A stretch of DNA of 64,000 nucleotides. Source: BPJU01 sp964425225. GTDB taxonomy: Bacteria; Planctomycetota; Planctomycetia; Pirellulales; Pirellulaceae. Of this stretch, positions 36,370-44,009 are shown in pieces; the stretch's first letter is position 1, and the number at the start of each line of letters is the position of its first letter. The position numbers and the translations under genes were made by a program. A model generated the notes under the pieces. The model worked only from the letters and a program-made list of their open reading frames with translations. It searched no databases and had not been told where the DNA came from. The stretch is from assembly GCA_964425225.1 (NCBI GenBank), contig CAYRMD010000003.1, positions 46,592 through 110,591 on the forward strand. Reading direction: 5' to 3'.

Positions 36370-37677
36370 ATGACGACCGAATTGGTCAAGACCGACGTCG
36401 GTAGCTATTTCATTGCGAATTACCCCCCTTTTTCGCAATGGACTCCCGACCAGCTTCCCGAAGTCGAGCGCGCCATGCGACAGCCGCCAACGGATGTGCC
36501 GCTCGGCCTATACGTACACATACCTTTTTGTCGAAAACGCTGTAAATTCTGTTACTTCAAGGTCTTCACCGACAATACCGCATCGGATATTGAAACGTAC
36601 GTTCAAGCTTTAGCCCGGGAAATCCACCTGGTCAGTTGTCTGCCGGTCATGGGAGGTCGGCCTTTTCGCTTTGTGTATTTCGGTGGTGGAACCCCATCCT
36701 ACCTTTCTGTTCGCCAACTGGAGTTGCTGGGCAATCAATTGCGCTCCAGCATCGATTGGAGCCTAGCGGAAGAAGTGACGTTCGAGTGTGAACCGGGCAC
36801 GCTATCGGAAAGCAAAGTACAGGCTATCCGGGATTTGGGGGTGACGCGTTTGAGCCTGGGCGTCGAAAACTTCAGTGACGAAGTTCTTGCGGAAAACGGT
36901 CGAGCTCACCTGTCACGTGAAATCTATCGAGCTTGGGAATGGATATGCCGTGTCGGATTCCCGAATGTGAATATTGACCTTATTGCCGGGATGGTGGGTG
37001 ATACTTGGGAAAATTGGAAAAACTGTGTTCAGCGCACGATCGAACTATCCCCGGAAAGTGTTACCATTTATCAGTTAGAATTGCCTTATAACACGGTTTA
37101 TTCGAAAGAAATTCTTGGAAAACGTGTCGAACTTCCTGTTGCCGACTGGCCGACGAAACGAGCATGGGTTTCCTATGCTTTCGATGAATTCTTGGCGGCT
37201 GGCTACCACATTTCCAGCGGCTATACGGTAGTAAAAGATCCAAACAAGGTCAATTTCAGCTACCGCGATAATCTGTGGATGGGAGCAGACTTGCTAGCCA
37301 CCGGCGTTGCCAGTTTCGGTCACGTGAGTGGAGTGCACTATCAGAACCAACCAGAATGGGACAGTTATCTGCGTCCGTTGCTAGACGAGAACAGGTTGCC
37401 CTTGTGGCGCGCCATGCGGCCGACGGCACATCAGCTTCTCATTCGAGAAATGATTCTCCAACTGAAGCGCGGCTACTTAGATGTTTCATATTTCCGCCGC
37501 AAATTCCATGTTGATATTGTGGAAGAGTGGCAAAACGTGTGGCGCGAGTATCAGGACGAACGATGGCTGGAAATAGACGGTGATCGAATCAATCTCACAC
37601 GTGGAGGGCTCTTGCGAGTCGACGCGTTATTGCCGGCGTTCTTCGAGCCGCAACATCGAGGGGTCCGGTATACATGA
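36370..37677 (+). CDS. HemN-like radical SAM enzyme
   Basis: This is a 435-residue radical SAM protein of the coproporphyrinogen III oxidase/HemW group. The cluster motif is Cys54-x3-Cys58-x2-Cys61 (FCRKRCKFCYF), with the HemN-like GGGTPSYLS, EVTFECEPGTL and LSLGVENF. The start at 36370 is fixed by AGGAGG seven bases upstream. Its stop overlaps the start of the lipoyl-carrier gene (ATGA), so the two are translationally coupled and probably act together. HemN-type members also include methyltransferases and other tailoring enzymes, so haem synthesis should not be assumed. Confidence 0.88.
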   Translation: MTTELVKTDVGSYFIANYPPFSQWTPDQLPEVERAMRQPPTDVPLGLYVHIPFCRKRCKFCYFKVFTDNTASDIETYVQALAREIHLVSCLPVMGGRPFRFVYFGGGTPSYLSVRQLELLGNQLRSSIDWSLAEEVTFECEPGTLSESKVQAIRDLGVTRLSLGVENFSDEVLAENGRAHLSREIYRAWEWICRVGFPNVNIDLIAGMVGDTWENWKNCVQRTIELSPESVTIYQLELPYNTVYSKEILGKRVELPVADWPTKRAWVSYAFDEFLAAGYHISSGYTVVKDPNKVNFSYRDNLWMGADLLATGVASFGHVSGVHYQNQPEWDSYLRPLLDENRLPLWRAMRPTAHQLLIREMILQLKRGYLDVSYFRRKFHVDIVEEWQNVWREYQDERWLEIDGDRINLTRGGLLRVDALLPAFFEPQHRGVRYT

Positions 37678-38129
37678 GCGCCGAATTGGTGTTCATGATG
37701 GGAAACTACGAGGCGCGGTTTCCGGTCGACCGCCATTACGCTCGCAATCACATGTGGGCAAAAAACCTGGATGACCGGTGGCGCTTCGGTTTCACGGCCT
37801 ATGCAGTTCGTCTACTCCAAGATGTCTATTTCCTCGAATGGAGTGTCGAAGAAGGAGCAACCCTCTCCGAAAGACAGCCCATTGGTAATATCGAAAGCAA
37901 GAAAGCCGAGAGCGAACTGTATGCTCCGATTGCGGGCCGGCTTCTTTGCTTCAATACGACACTGTTGCATGACCCTTCACCCATTAACACGGACAAATAT
38001 GGTGAAGGCTGGCTCTTCGAAATGGAGGGCCAATCGGAGCATCTCATGACAGCCGAACAGTACGTAGATTATTTGGCATCGGTTTGGGAAATCACACAAC
38101 GCACGATCAAAGGCCAACTGCATGACTAA
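37674..38129 (+). CDS. GcvH-like lipoyl carrier protein
   Basis: The 151-residue protein resembles the H protein of the glycine cleavage system: HMWAK near the N-terminus (compare HEWV), FGFTAYAV, and the lipoylation hairpin IGNIESKKAESELYAPIAG, where Lys77 matches the modified Lys. No GcvT or GcvP gene is present in the window, so it is not part of a standard glycine cleavage operon here. Overlap with the HemN-like gene suggests a dedicated carrier or redox arm for that enzyme. A lipoate ligase lies at 53.7 kb. Confidence 0.82.
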   Translation: MSAELVFMMGNYEARFPVDRHYARNHMWAKNLDDRWRFGFTAYAVRLLQDVYFLEWSVEEGATLSERQPIGNIESKKAESELYAPIAGRLLCFNTTLLHDPSPINTDKYGEGWLFEMEGQSEHLMTAEQYVDYLASVWEITQRTIKGQLHD

Positions 38130-38843
38130 GCTCGACGTTCGCCGTGCGGGGAGCCTGGATACAAATAATTCAACGCAAAGGCGCTAAGGCGCAATAGGAA
38201 TTAGAACACAGACGTGGCTTAACTACTGGCGGTAGCAGGTCACTGCGCCCTAGCGTTTCCACAAAGTGTTTTTCCCGTCACTTCGAGCGTTTTGCGGTGC
38301 GACAAACGCGACACGTTCTCGACCACACTTCCACGGCTGTCCATGGCAAACCGAGCCGGTTGCGATGTTCACAAACTTCCATTGAGCAAATGCTCGGATG
38401 CGACGGCTTTGTGCAAGCGAATACTTATTGCATAGCTTTGCTCGGTCAAAGCCGATGGATATGGGTTAACGTTGGGGAGCTCTTTCTCACGTTTTGAGAG
38501 TTTAAGAATATCGCACGACGCGCTATTAAGGTCCAACTCCAGGACGAAAAATTCATCCGATAAACCTCGCGCCATCCAACGTGTGGCACTCGCTCATAAA
38601 TGGTGAATCTTCTGCGCGATGGCCGGAGCCGTAAGCCGGTCTAGCTCTTCCTTTTCGCCTTGCACCGTATCTGCGCGCGACCTGTTTGGCACAGGTCAAG
38701 GAACGCGTCTTATGGAAATCATCGGATCGGGATGCGGCAAACGTCGTCGATCCATGGTATCTTCGTTTCCAAATGGGGAGTCACCTGTTTGGATGACGGC
38801 GAGTCGTATGAGCCAAGTACGTAGTGCCACCGCTAGACGCCTT
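38130..38843. other. 714-base gap inside the locus, with R2 repeat
   Basis: The gap holds one R2 copy (38171-38197) and no recognisable gene. It divides the locus into two probable transcription units: 31156-38129 and 38844-46499. The reading frame of the next gene is open upstream to 38619, but that part has no family resemblance. Confidence 0.45.
38171..38197 (+). repeat. R2 repeat (CGCAAAG family)
   Basis: CAACGCAAAGGCGC and TAAGGCGCAATAGG follow each other, matching the R2 arm at 26789 almost base for base. Confidence 0.7.
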
Positions 38844-39263
38844 ATGAAATTCCTACGTGTTCTGTGGGCATCGCCTTATACCTTGATAGGCCTGCTACTT
38901 GGACTAGCAACTGTTCTGGCTGGAGGCCAAGTTCGCTGGACTCGGCAGGCCGTTGAATTCTCCGGTGGCATCCTGCCGCGGCTGTTTCGGTGTCTGCCGC
39001 GGGGTCGCTTCATCCGGGCGATGACCTTAGGCCATACGATCTTGGGTGTGGATCAGGCTACTTTGGAGCTCGTGCGCCGCCATGAGTGGGCTCACGTCGA
39101 ACAGTTCGAACGGTGGGGGATCCTGATGGGACCAGCCTATCTTGCAATGTCGCTCGTCGTGTGGCTCAAAGGTTGCGACCCTTACTGGGATAATCCGTTC
39201 GAATGTCAAGCTCGGTTACGGGAAGGGTTCGATGGACAGGAACCGGTCCGGGAAAACTCGTAA
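38844..39263 (+). CDS. Small membrane protein with HEXXH motif
   Basis: From the ATG at 38844 the product has 139 residues. One or two hydrophobic segments lie at about 8-28 and 93-108. A HEXXH zinc-protease-type motif (HEWAH, 80-84) is followed by DNPFE with Glu120, which could be the third ligand of a minimal gluzincin. Similar short planctomycete proteins share the H-E-x-x-H-V..ERWG and D...DNPFE..A pattern. The start is chosen because family resemblance begins there. Its role in the locus is unknown; it could process a protein or simply bind metal. Confidence 0.65.
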   Translation: MKFLRVLWASPYTLIGLLLGLATVLAGGQVRWTRQAVEFSGGILPRLFRCLPRGRFIRAMTLGHTILGVDQATLELVRRHEWAHVEQFERWGILMGPAYLAMSLVVWLKGCDPYWDNPFECQARLREGFDGQEPVRENS

Positions 39264-39504
39264 ACCGCTCGACGGCCGGGCGACATGACCGAAACCCCGG
39301 CCTCTTAGCCCGGTTCACATTCTTGAAGGCTCGATGCCGACGATCGCCCGGTCCGTTTGACTGTTCTTGGTCGTGAAACGATGGGGTGGGGTGGTAATTG
39401 GCCAGGATTTCGTTACTTTGGAACCAATTGGCCTTCCGTAAAGCTCCGCGCCGCTGGAAGGCTGGCGACGTTTGAATCGCCCCGTTTATGGGAGCATTCC
39501 AACC

Positions 39505-40617
39505 ATGTGGACGGCAAGCGAGGGTGTGCGGCTTTACGTTGTGATTTCTCAAGGCCAGAGTCACAACCCGGCTAAACGCCGATTGGAAGAAGAGCTGGCC
39601 GAACGTGCGGCAAAGCTTCCTGGCGTGGCCGTCGCATTAGTACCGCATCTTTACGATTTGGTGTATGACGGACCGGTGTTCCAACAATTGCGGGCAGTTG
39701 AAGCTCCGCTTGCTGTCTTTGCCTGGATGTACGAACGAGCGACGCGCTGGGTATTGGATCGCAATGGTGTACGCGGTCAGGAAGGCTGGACCCGTGTGCG
39801 TAATCCACAGGAATCAGACGATGACGACTTCGACGAGGACCAAGAGGCCGAAGATCAAGAGGCCCCGGTGTTGAAGCCGCGGGTTCTTGACGAACGGCCC
39901 ACGCCCGAACGGCCTATTTATTGCTTTGATTTGCGGTTACGCGAACAACCGGACGATTTCGTAGCCGAATTGGCTAGAATCGTCGATGAATTGAACTCGA
40001 CAGCGGTCGAGCATCACTCGTCGGCGGCTGACACGTCGGTACCGGCTGAGGACGCGCCATCAGATCCGCCGCTTCTTGAGTGGATACAGGGTAACCCTCG
40101 TCCCGAACAGCTCGCACGCTACATGGACCCTGGTACAACCCCAGCGATGGGTTTTGTACAGCGCTTGGAGGAAGCAGCCCCGCGACGTTGGTATCCGGTC
40201 ATCGATTACAGTCGCTGCACGAATTGCATGGAGTGTATCGATTTCTGTCTGTTCGGTGTCTACGGCGTGGATCGCACCCAAACGATCGTTGTGGAACAGC
40301 CGGACAACTGTCGCAAGGGTTGCCCGGCATGTAGTCGTGTGTGTCCGGAGAATGCCATTATTTTTCCTCAACACAAGACGCCGGCCATTGCCGGAGCCCC
40401 GGCAGTTGTGGGTGGGCTGAAGATCGATCTATCGAAGTTATTCGGAGGTGATCCCTTGCAATTGGCAGTGCAGGAACGCGACGAACAACTGCTTCTGGCT
40501 GGCCGAGAAGCGGTTGGGATGTCGGTGGGCATTCCCAAAAGGCAAAGCCACAAGTCGGCTCAACCTGCCGATGACGTGGACAAATTGATTGACCAGCTGG
40601 ATACACTCGACCTGTAA
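39505..40617 (+). CDS. Two-cluster ferredoxin with unknown N-terminal domain
   Basis: The C-terminal half holds two 4Fe-4S cluster motifs: Cys238, 241, 244, 248 (CTNCMECIDFC) and Cys269, 273, 276, 280 (CRKGCPACSRVCP). The N-terminal 110 residues (VRLYVVISQGQSHNPAKRRLEEEL ... AVFAWMYERATRWVLDRNGVRG) form an alpha/beta-looking domain I do not recognise, followed by a strongly acidic linker. It lies just before the second radical SAM gene and likely supplies electrons to one or both radical SAM enzymes. Confidence 0.82.
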   Translation: MWTASEGVRLYVVISQGQSHNPAKRRLEEELAERAAKLPGVAVALVPHLYDLVYDGPVFQQLRAVEAPLAVFAWMYERATRWVLDRNGVRGQEGWTRVRNPQESDDDDFDEDQEAEDQEAPVLKPRVLDERPTPERPIYCFDLRLREQPDDFVAELARIVDELNSTAVEHHSSAADTSVPAEDAPSDPPLLEWIQGNPRPEQLARYMDPGTTPAMGFVQRLEEAAPRRWYPVIDYSRCTNCMECIDFCLFGVYGVDRTQTIVVEQPDNCRKGCPACSRVCPENAIIFPQHKTPAIAGAPAVVGGLKIDLSKLFGGDPLQLAVQERDEQLLLAGREAVGMSVGIPKRQSHKSAQPADDVDKLIDQLDTLDL

Positions 40618-40663
40618 AGCCTGCCGGTTGGAGGTCAGAACCGCATACATCGAGGACCATACG

Positions 40664-41971
40664 ATGTATTGGAAGCTAGCCCGACGCCTCTTGCTGGAAA
40701 CCGATAAACGCCTGTTGTGGAAACTGATATGGAATATGGGGGTCAAAGGATTTCTTTCCATACAAAAGCACAAGGCCAGACTGAGGCGCGGTCAGTTTTT
40801 TCCGCCGTTTCTGTACATTTCAGTTATTAACAGTTGCAATCTCCGTTGTCAGGGCTGTTGGGTTGATGTATCGGCCAAACAGGAGAAGATCGCTGCGGCG
40901 GCAATGCATCGCTTGCTGCATGAAGCCAAACAGATGGGCAATTCGTTTTTCGGCATCCTGGGCGGCGAGCCGTTCATGCATTCGGAGCTCTTAGACATTT
41001 TGGCCGAGCACCCGGACTGTTATTTTCAGATTTTCACCAATGGCCATTTTATCACCGATCACGTCGCGGCTCGTATGCGGGAGTTGGGTAATGTAACACC
41101 GCTGGTGAGTATCGAGGGCAATGAGATAATTAGCGACCAGCGCCGTGGCCGCCCTCACGTGTTTAGCAAAAGTATGGAAGGATTACAGACTTGTTTGAAA
41201 CACAAACTGCTCACGGGTGTGTGCACTAGTCTATGTCAAACGAATTTTGCGGACTTGCTACGCGACGAGTGGGTCGATCGCTTAATCGACATGGGAGTGA
41301 TGTATTTGTGGTACCACGTCTACCGGCCGGTCGGGCCCGCAGCATGTCCGGAGCTGGCGCTGACACCCGAACAGCAACGGGAGGCTCGGCGTTTTGTGGT
41401 ACGTATTCGGGCCACGAAGCCGATTCTGGTAATCGATGCCTATTATGATGGCCAAGGTCATGCTCTTTGTCCGGCGGCCACCGGTTTTACACATCACATT
41501 AGCCCATGGGGCGATATCGAGCCATGTCCGGTCATTCAGTTTGCCCGCGACTCGATCCATGACGCACGACCTTTGCGCGAAACGTTCCAGCACTCGGAGT
41601 TCTTGCGCGATTTTCGACACACGGCTGCCCAGGCAACGCGCGGCTGCATTATTCTGGAGCGCCCCGATTTGCTCCGTGAACTAATCGAGCGTCATCAGGC
41701 TCACGATACAACGGCGCGCGGTACCGCATGGCACGAACTTATGCAGATGCAACCGCGCGCGTCCCAGTTCGATCCGGGCCATGAAATTCCCGAACTGAGT
41801 TGGGCTTATCGTTTCGTCAAATGGCTTTGTTTCAACGACTTTGGTACGTATGCTAAGCATTTTCGTATCGAAGAGTGGCAGCGTCCTCATGGGTGCGACA
41901 GGCCACCCGTAAGTGATGTGCCCAAAAGGTCGTCGTCTTTACCCGTTTCATCCCCAATGGGCAGCGACTAA
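40664..41971 (+). CDS. Radical SAM protein
   Basis: The 435-residue protein has the radical SAM cluster motif Cys58-x3-Cys62-x2-Cys65 (SCNLRCQGCW), the GGEPF motif (ILGGEPFMHSELL) and IFTNGHFI. The C-terminal part contains CPAATGFTHHISPWGDIEPCPV, which looks like a SPASM-type or shortened auxiliary-cluster region. The ATG at 40664 has GAGGA seven bases upstream. It overlaps neither neighbour but is 46 bases from the ferredoxin and 12 from the terpene cyclase, so the three should be co-transcribed. Members of this kind (for example HpnH in hopanoid synthesis) modify terpenoids, which fits its place beside the cyclase. Confidence 0.87.
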   Translation: MYWKLARRLLLETDKRLLWKLIWNMGVKGFLSIQKHKARLRRGQFFPPFLYISVINSCNLRCQGCWVDVSAKQEKIAAAAMHRLLHEAKQMGNSFFGILGGEPFMHSELLDILAEHPDCYFQIFTNGHFITDHVAARMRELGNVTPLVSIEGNEIISDQRRGRPHVFSKSMEGLQTCLKHKLLTGVCTSLCQTNFADLLRDEWVDRLIDMGVMYLWYHVYRPVGPAACPELALTPEQQREARRFVVRIRATKPILVIDAYYDGQGHALCPAATGFTHHISPWGDIEPCPVIQFARDSIHDARPLRETFQHSEFLRDFRHTAAQATRGCIILERPDLLRELIERHQAHDTTARGTAWHELMQMQPRASQFDPGHEIPELSWAYRFVKWLCFNDFGTYAKHFRIEEWQRPHGCDRPPVSDVPKRSSSLPVSSPMGSD

Positions 41972-41983
41972 TACATTTGCGTT

Positions 41984-43960
41984 ATGTTCGACCGAAAGTG
42001 GCAAGACACGATCGCCTTAGCACACGCCAAAGCGCGTCAAGTATTACTGGATGCCCGCCAGCCGGAGGGCTATTGGACGGGATGTCTGGCTTCGTCGGCT
42101 CTTTCGACTGCCACGGCCATTAGCGCGCTTCGCTTGGCAATGCCCTACTTAGAAGTAAATCGCCGCCAGCATGCCGAAAAACTCATTGCTGCCGGAGTCC
42201 GGTGGCTGGTACGGCAACAGAATCCGGACGGAGGCTGGGGCGACACAGATCGAAGCTTCTCGAACATCGCCACGACGGTGTTGGTGGTGGCCGCTTTACA
42301 TTTAGCTGGCCGCCAAGAGGAGTTTTCTCGCTACGTAGAACGCGCCCAGGCCTATATCGAGCAGCAAGGCTGGGTCGCCGGCATTCGGCGCCGCTATGGC
42401 CTAGACCAAACCTTTGCCGTACCGATCTTGACCAATACAGCATTGGCGGGCCTGGTTTCTTGGAAACAAGTACCGGCCTTGCCCTTCGAATTAGCCTGTT
42501 TACCGCAATGGTGCTATCGTTTTTTGGGCTTGCCGGTCGTTAGCTACGCTATCCCGGCGCTCGTGGCGATCGGTTTGGTAAAGCACGTGCACCATCCGAC
42601 CTGGTTCCTGCCGTATCGGTGGCTGCGGGACGTATGTACCGAAGCTGCGTTAAGAGTTCTAAAACGCATGCAGCCAGAATCCGGAGGATTCTTGGAAGCA
42701 ACGCCACTGACGAGTTTTGTTGCCATGAGCGTGATTTCTGCCGGCCGGGCTTCCCATCCGGTAGTGGAAAGAGCCATACAATTTCTTTTCGACTCGGCTC
42801 GTCCCGACGGTAGTTGGCCCATTGACTCGGACCTTGCCACCTGGATAACGTCGCTCGCAATATCGGCTCTGGTTGCTGACGGATCGGATCTCGGCCGTTG
42901 GCTGGATCAGCGCTCACTGCGGTGGTTAGTAGGCTGCCAACATACAAGCGTACATCCCTATACAGGAGCGGCTCCGGGTGGCTGGGGGTGGTCGCATCGC
43001 AGTGGGGCGGTGCCCGATGCCGACGATACTCCCGCGGCTTTGCTGGCTTTGCGGCACTGGTACCATTCAACAGCGATTGACGAGACCGACATGCATTTGA
43101 CGCTTCGAGCTGTCGATCGCGGCCTGTGCTGGTTACTCGGTTTGCAAAACGCCGATGGCGGATGGCCGACGTTTTGTCGGGGTTGGGGCAAGTTGCCGTT
43201 CGATCGCAGCGGTACCGATTTAACGGCGCATGCGTTGCGCGCTTTGCGAGCCTGGCAGGATGCGATCGATAACGATGCCAACTCGGAATTCAGTGTGTCG
43301 CGCCGTCGAGTCCAACGCGCGGTGCATCGTGGTTTTGCTTTCCTGAAGCGAACGCAACGTAGGGATGGAGCCTGGATACCATTGTGGTTCGGTAACCAGG
43401 ATGATCCGCTGGAGGAAAATCCGATCTATGGGACGGCTCGCGTACTGTTGGCCTACGATGCCTGGTCGACACACGAGGCACCGGCGGCTCGGCGCGCTGC
43501 AAGCTGGCTCGCCTCACAACAACGCGACGACGGCAGTTGGGGAGCTGCTGGTGGACAGGAACCCTCCCGCACTGGCTCGATCGAAGAGACAGCCCTTGCC
43601 GTCGAAGCCTTGGTAGCCTATCGACCCTATCATGTTCACGTGCGTCGAGGGGGGCAGTGGTTAGCACGTAAGATCCTGGAAGACGACGTTACCGCCGCTC
43701 CCATCGGCCTCTATTTTGCGAAACTGTGGTATTACGAAGAGCTTTATCCATGGGTGTTTGCCGTCGGGGCCTTGGGACGTCTACTAAAAACCGTCGCACT
43801 GGCTCGTGAAGATGACGAGCAAGAACCATCTAGCCAAGTCGATCGGGGTCGGATAAAAGCAGATAACCCGTGTACTGGCCGCGCGGCGGCAGAAGCGTTC
43901 GCGGATGAAAACGAAATGAGAAGCTCGCATCTGCCGCTACCCAGTGTGCGACAAGCGTAA
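41984..43960 (+). CDS. Squalene-hopene-cyclase-like class II terpene cyclase
   Basis: The 658-residue protein has the double alpha-barrel layout of squalene-hopene cyclase. The protonating Asp motif DxDDT is present as DADDT (345-349), preceded by GGWGWSH. Several QW repeats are visible, for example QNPDGGWG (79-86), QPESGGF, RPDGSW, QNADGGWP and QRDDGSWG. Class II cyclases protonate a polyprene to start ring formation. No squalene synthase genes (HpnC/D/E type) lie in the window; instead the next gene encodes a polyprenyl diphosphate synthase, so the substrate may be a polyprenyl chain or a prenylated aromatic compound rather than squalene. Confidence 0.87.
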   Translation: MFDRKWQDTIALAHAKARQVLLDARQPEGYWTGCLASSALSTATAISALRLAMPYLEVNRRQHAEKLIAAGVRWLVRQQNPDGGWGDTDRSFSNIATTVLVVAALHLAGRQEEFSRYVERAQAYIEQQGWVAGIRRRYGLDQTFAVPILTNTALAGLVSWKQVPALPFELACLPQWCYRFLGLPVVSYAIPALVAIGLVKHVHHPTWFLPYRWLRDVCTEAALRVLKRMQPESGGFLEATPLTSFVAMSVISAGRASHPVVERAIQFLFDSARPDGSWPIDSDLATWITSLAISALVADGSDLGRWLDQRSLRWLVGCQHTSVHPYTGAAPGGWGWSHRSGAVPDADDTPAALLALRHWYHSTAIDETDMHLTLRAVDRGLCWLLGLQNADGGWPTFCRGWGKLPFDRSGTDLTAHALRALRAWQDAIDNDANSEFSVSRRRVQRAVHRGFAFLKRTQRRDGAWIPLWFGNQDDPLEENPIYGTARVLLAYDAWSTHEAPAARRAASWLASQQRDDGSWGAAGGQEPSRTGSIEETALAVEALVAYRPYHVHVRRGGQWLARKILEDDVTAAPIGLYFAKLWYYEELYPWVFAVGALGRLLKTVALAREDDEQEPSSQVDRGRIKADNPCTGRAAAEAFADENEMRSSHLPLPSVRQA

Positions 43961-44009
43961 GGTACTGGAAAAGGGGCAGGAGGATCATTCGCAGAAAGCG
44001 AGGAACACC

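Noticed and set aside
36370..37677. Annotation as coproporphyrinogen III dehydrogenase (HemN)
   Set aside because: The family resemblance is to the whole HemN/HemW group, and the coupling to a lipoyl carrier in a terpenoid locus argues against a haem role.
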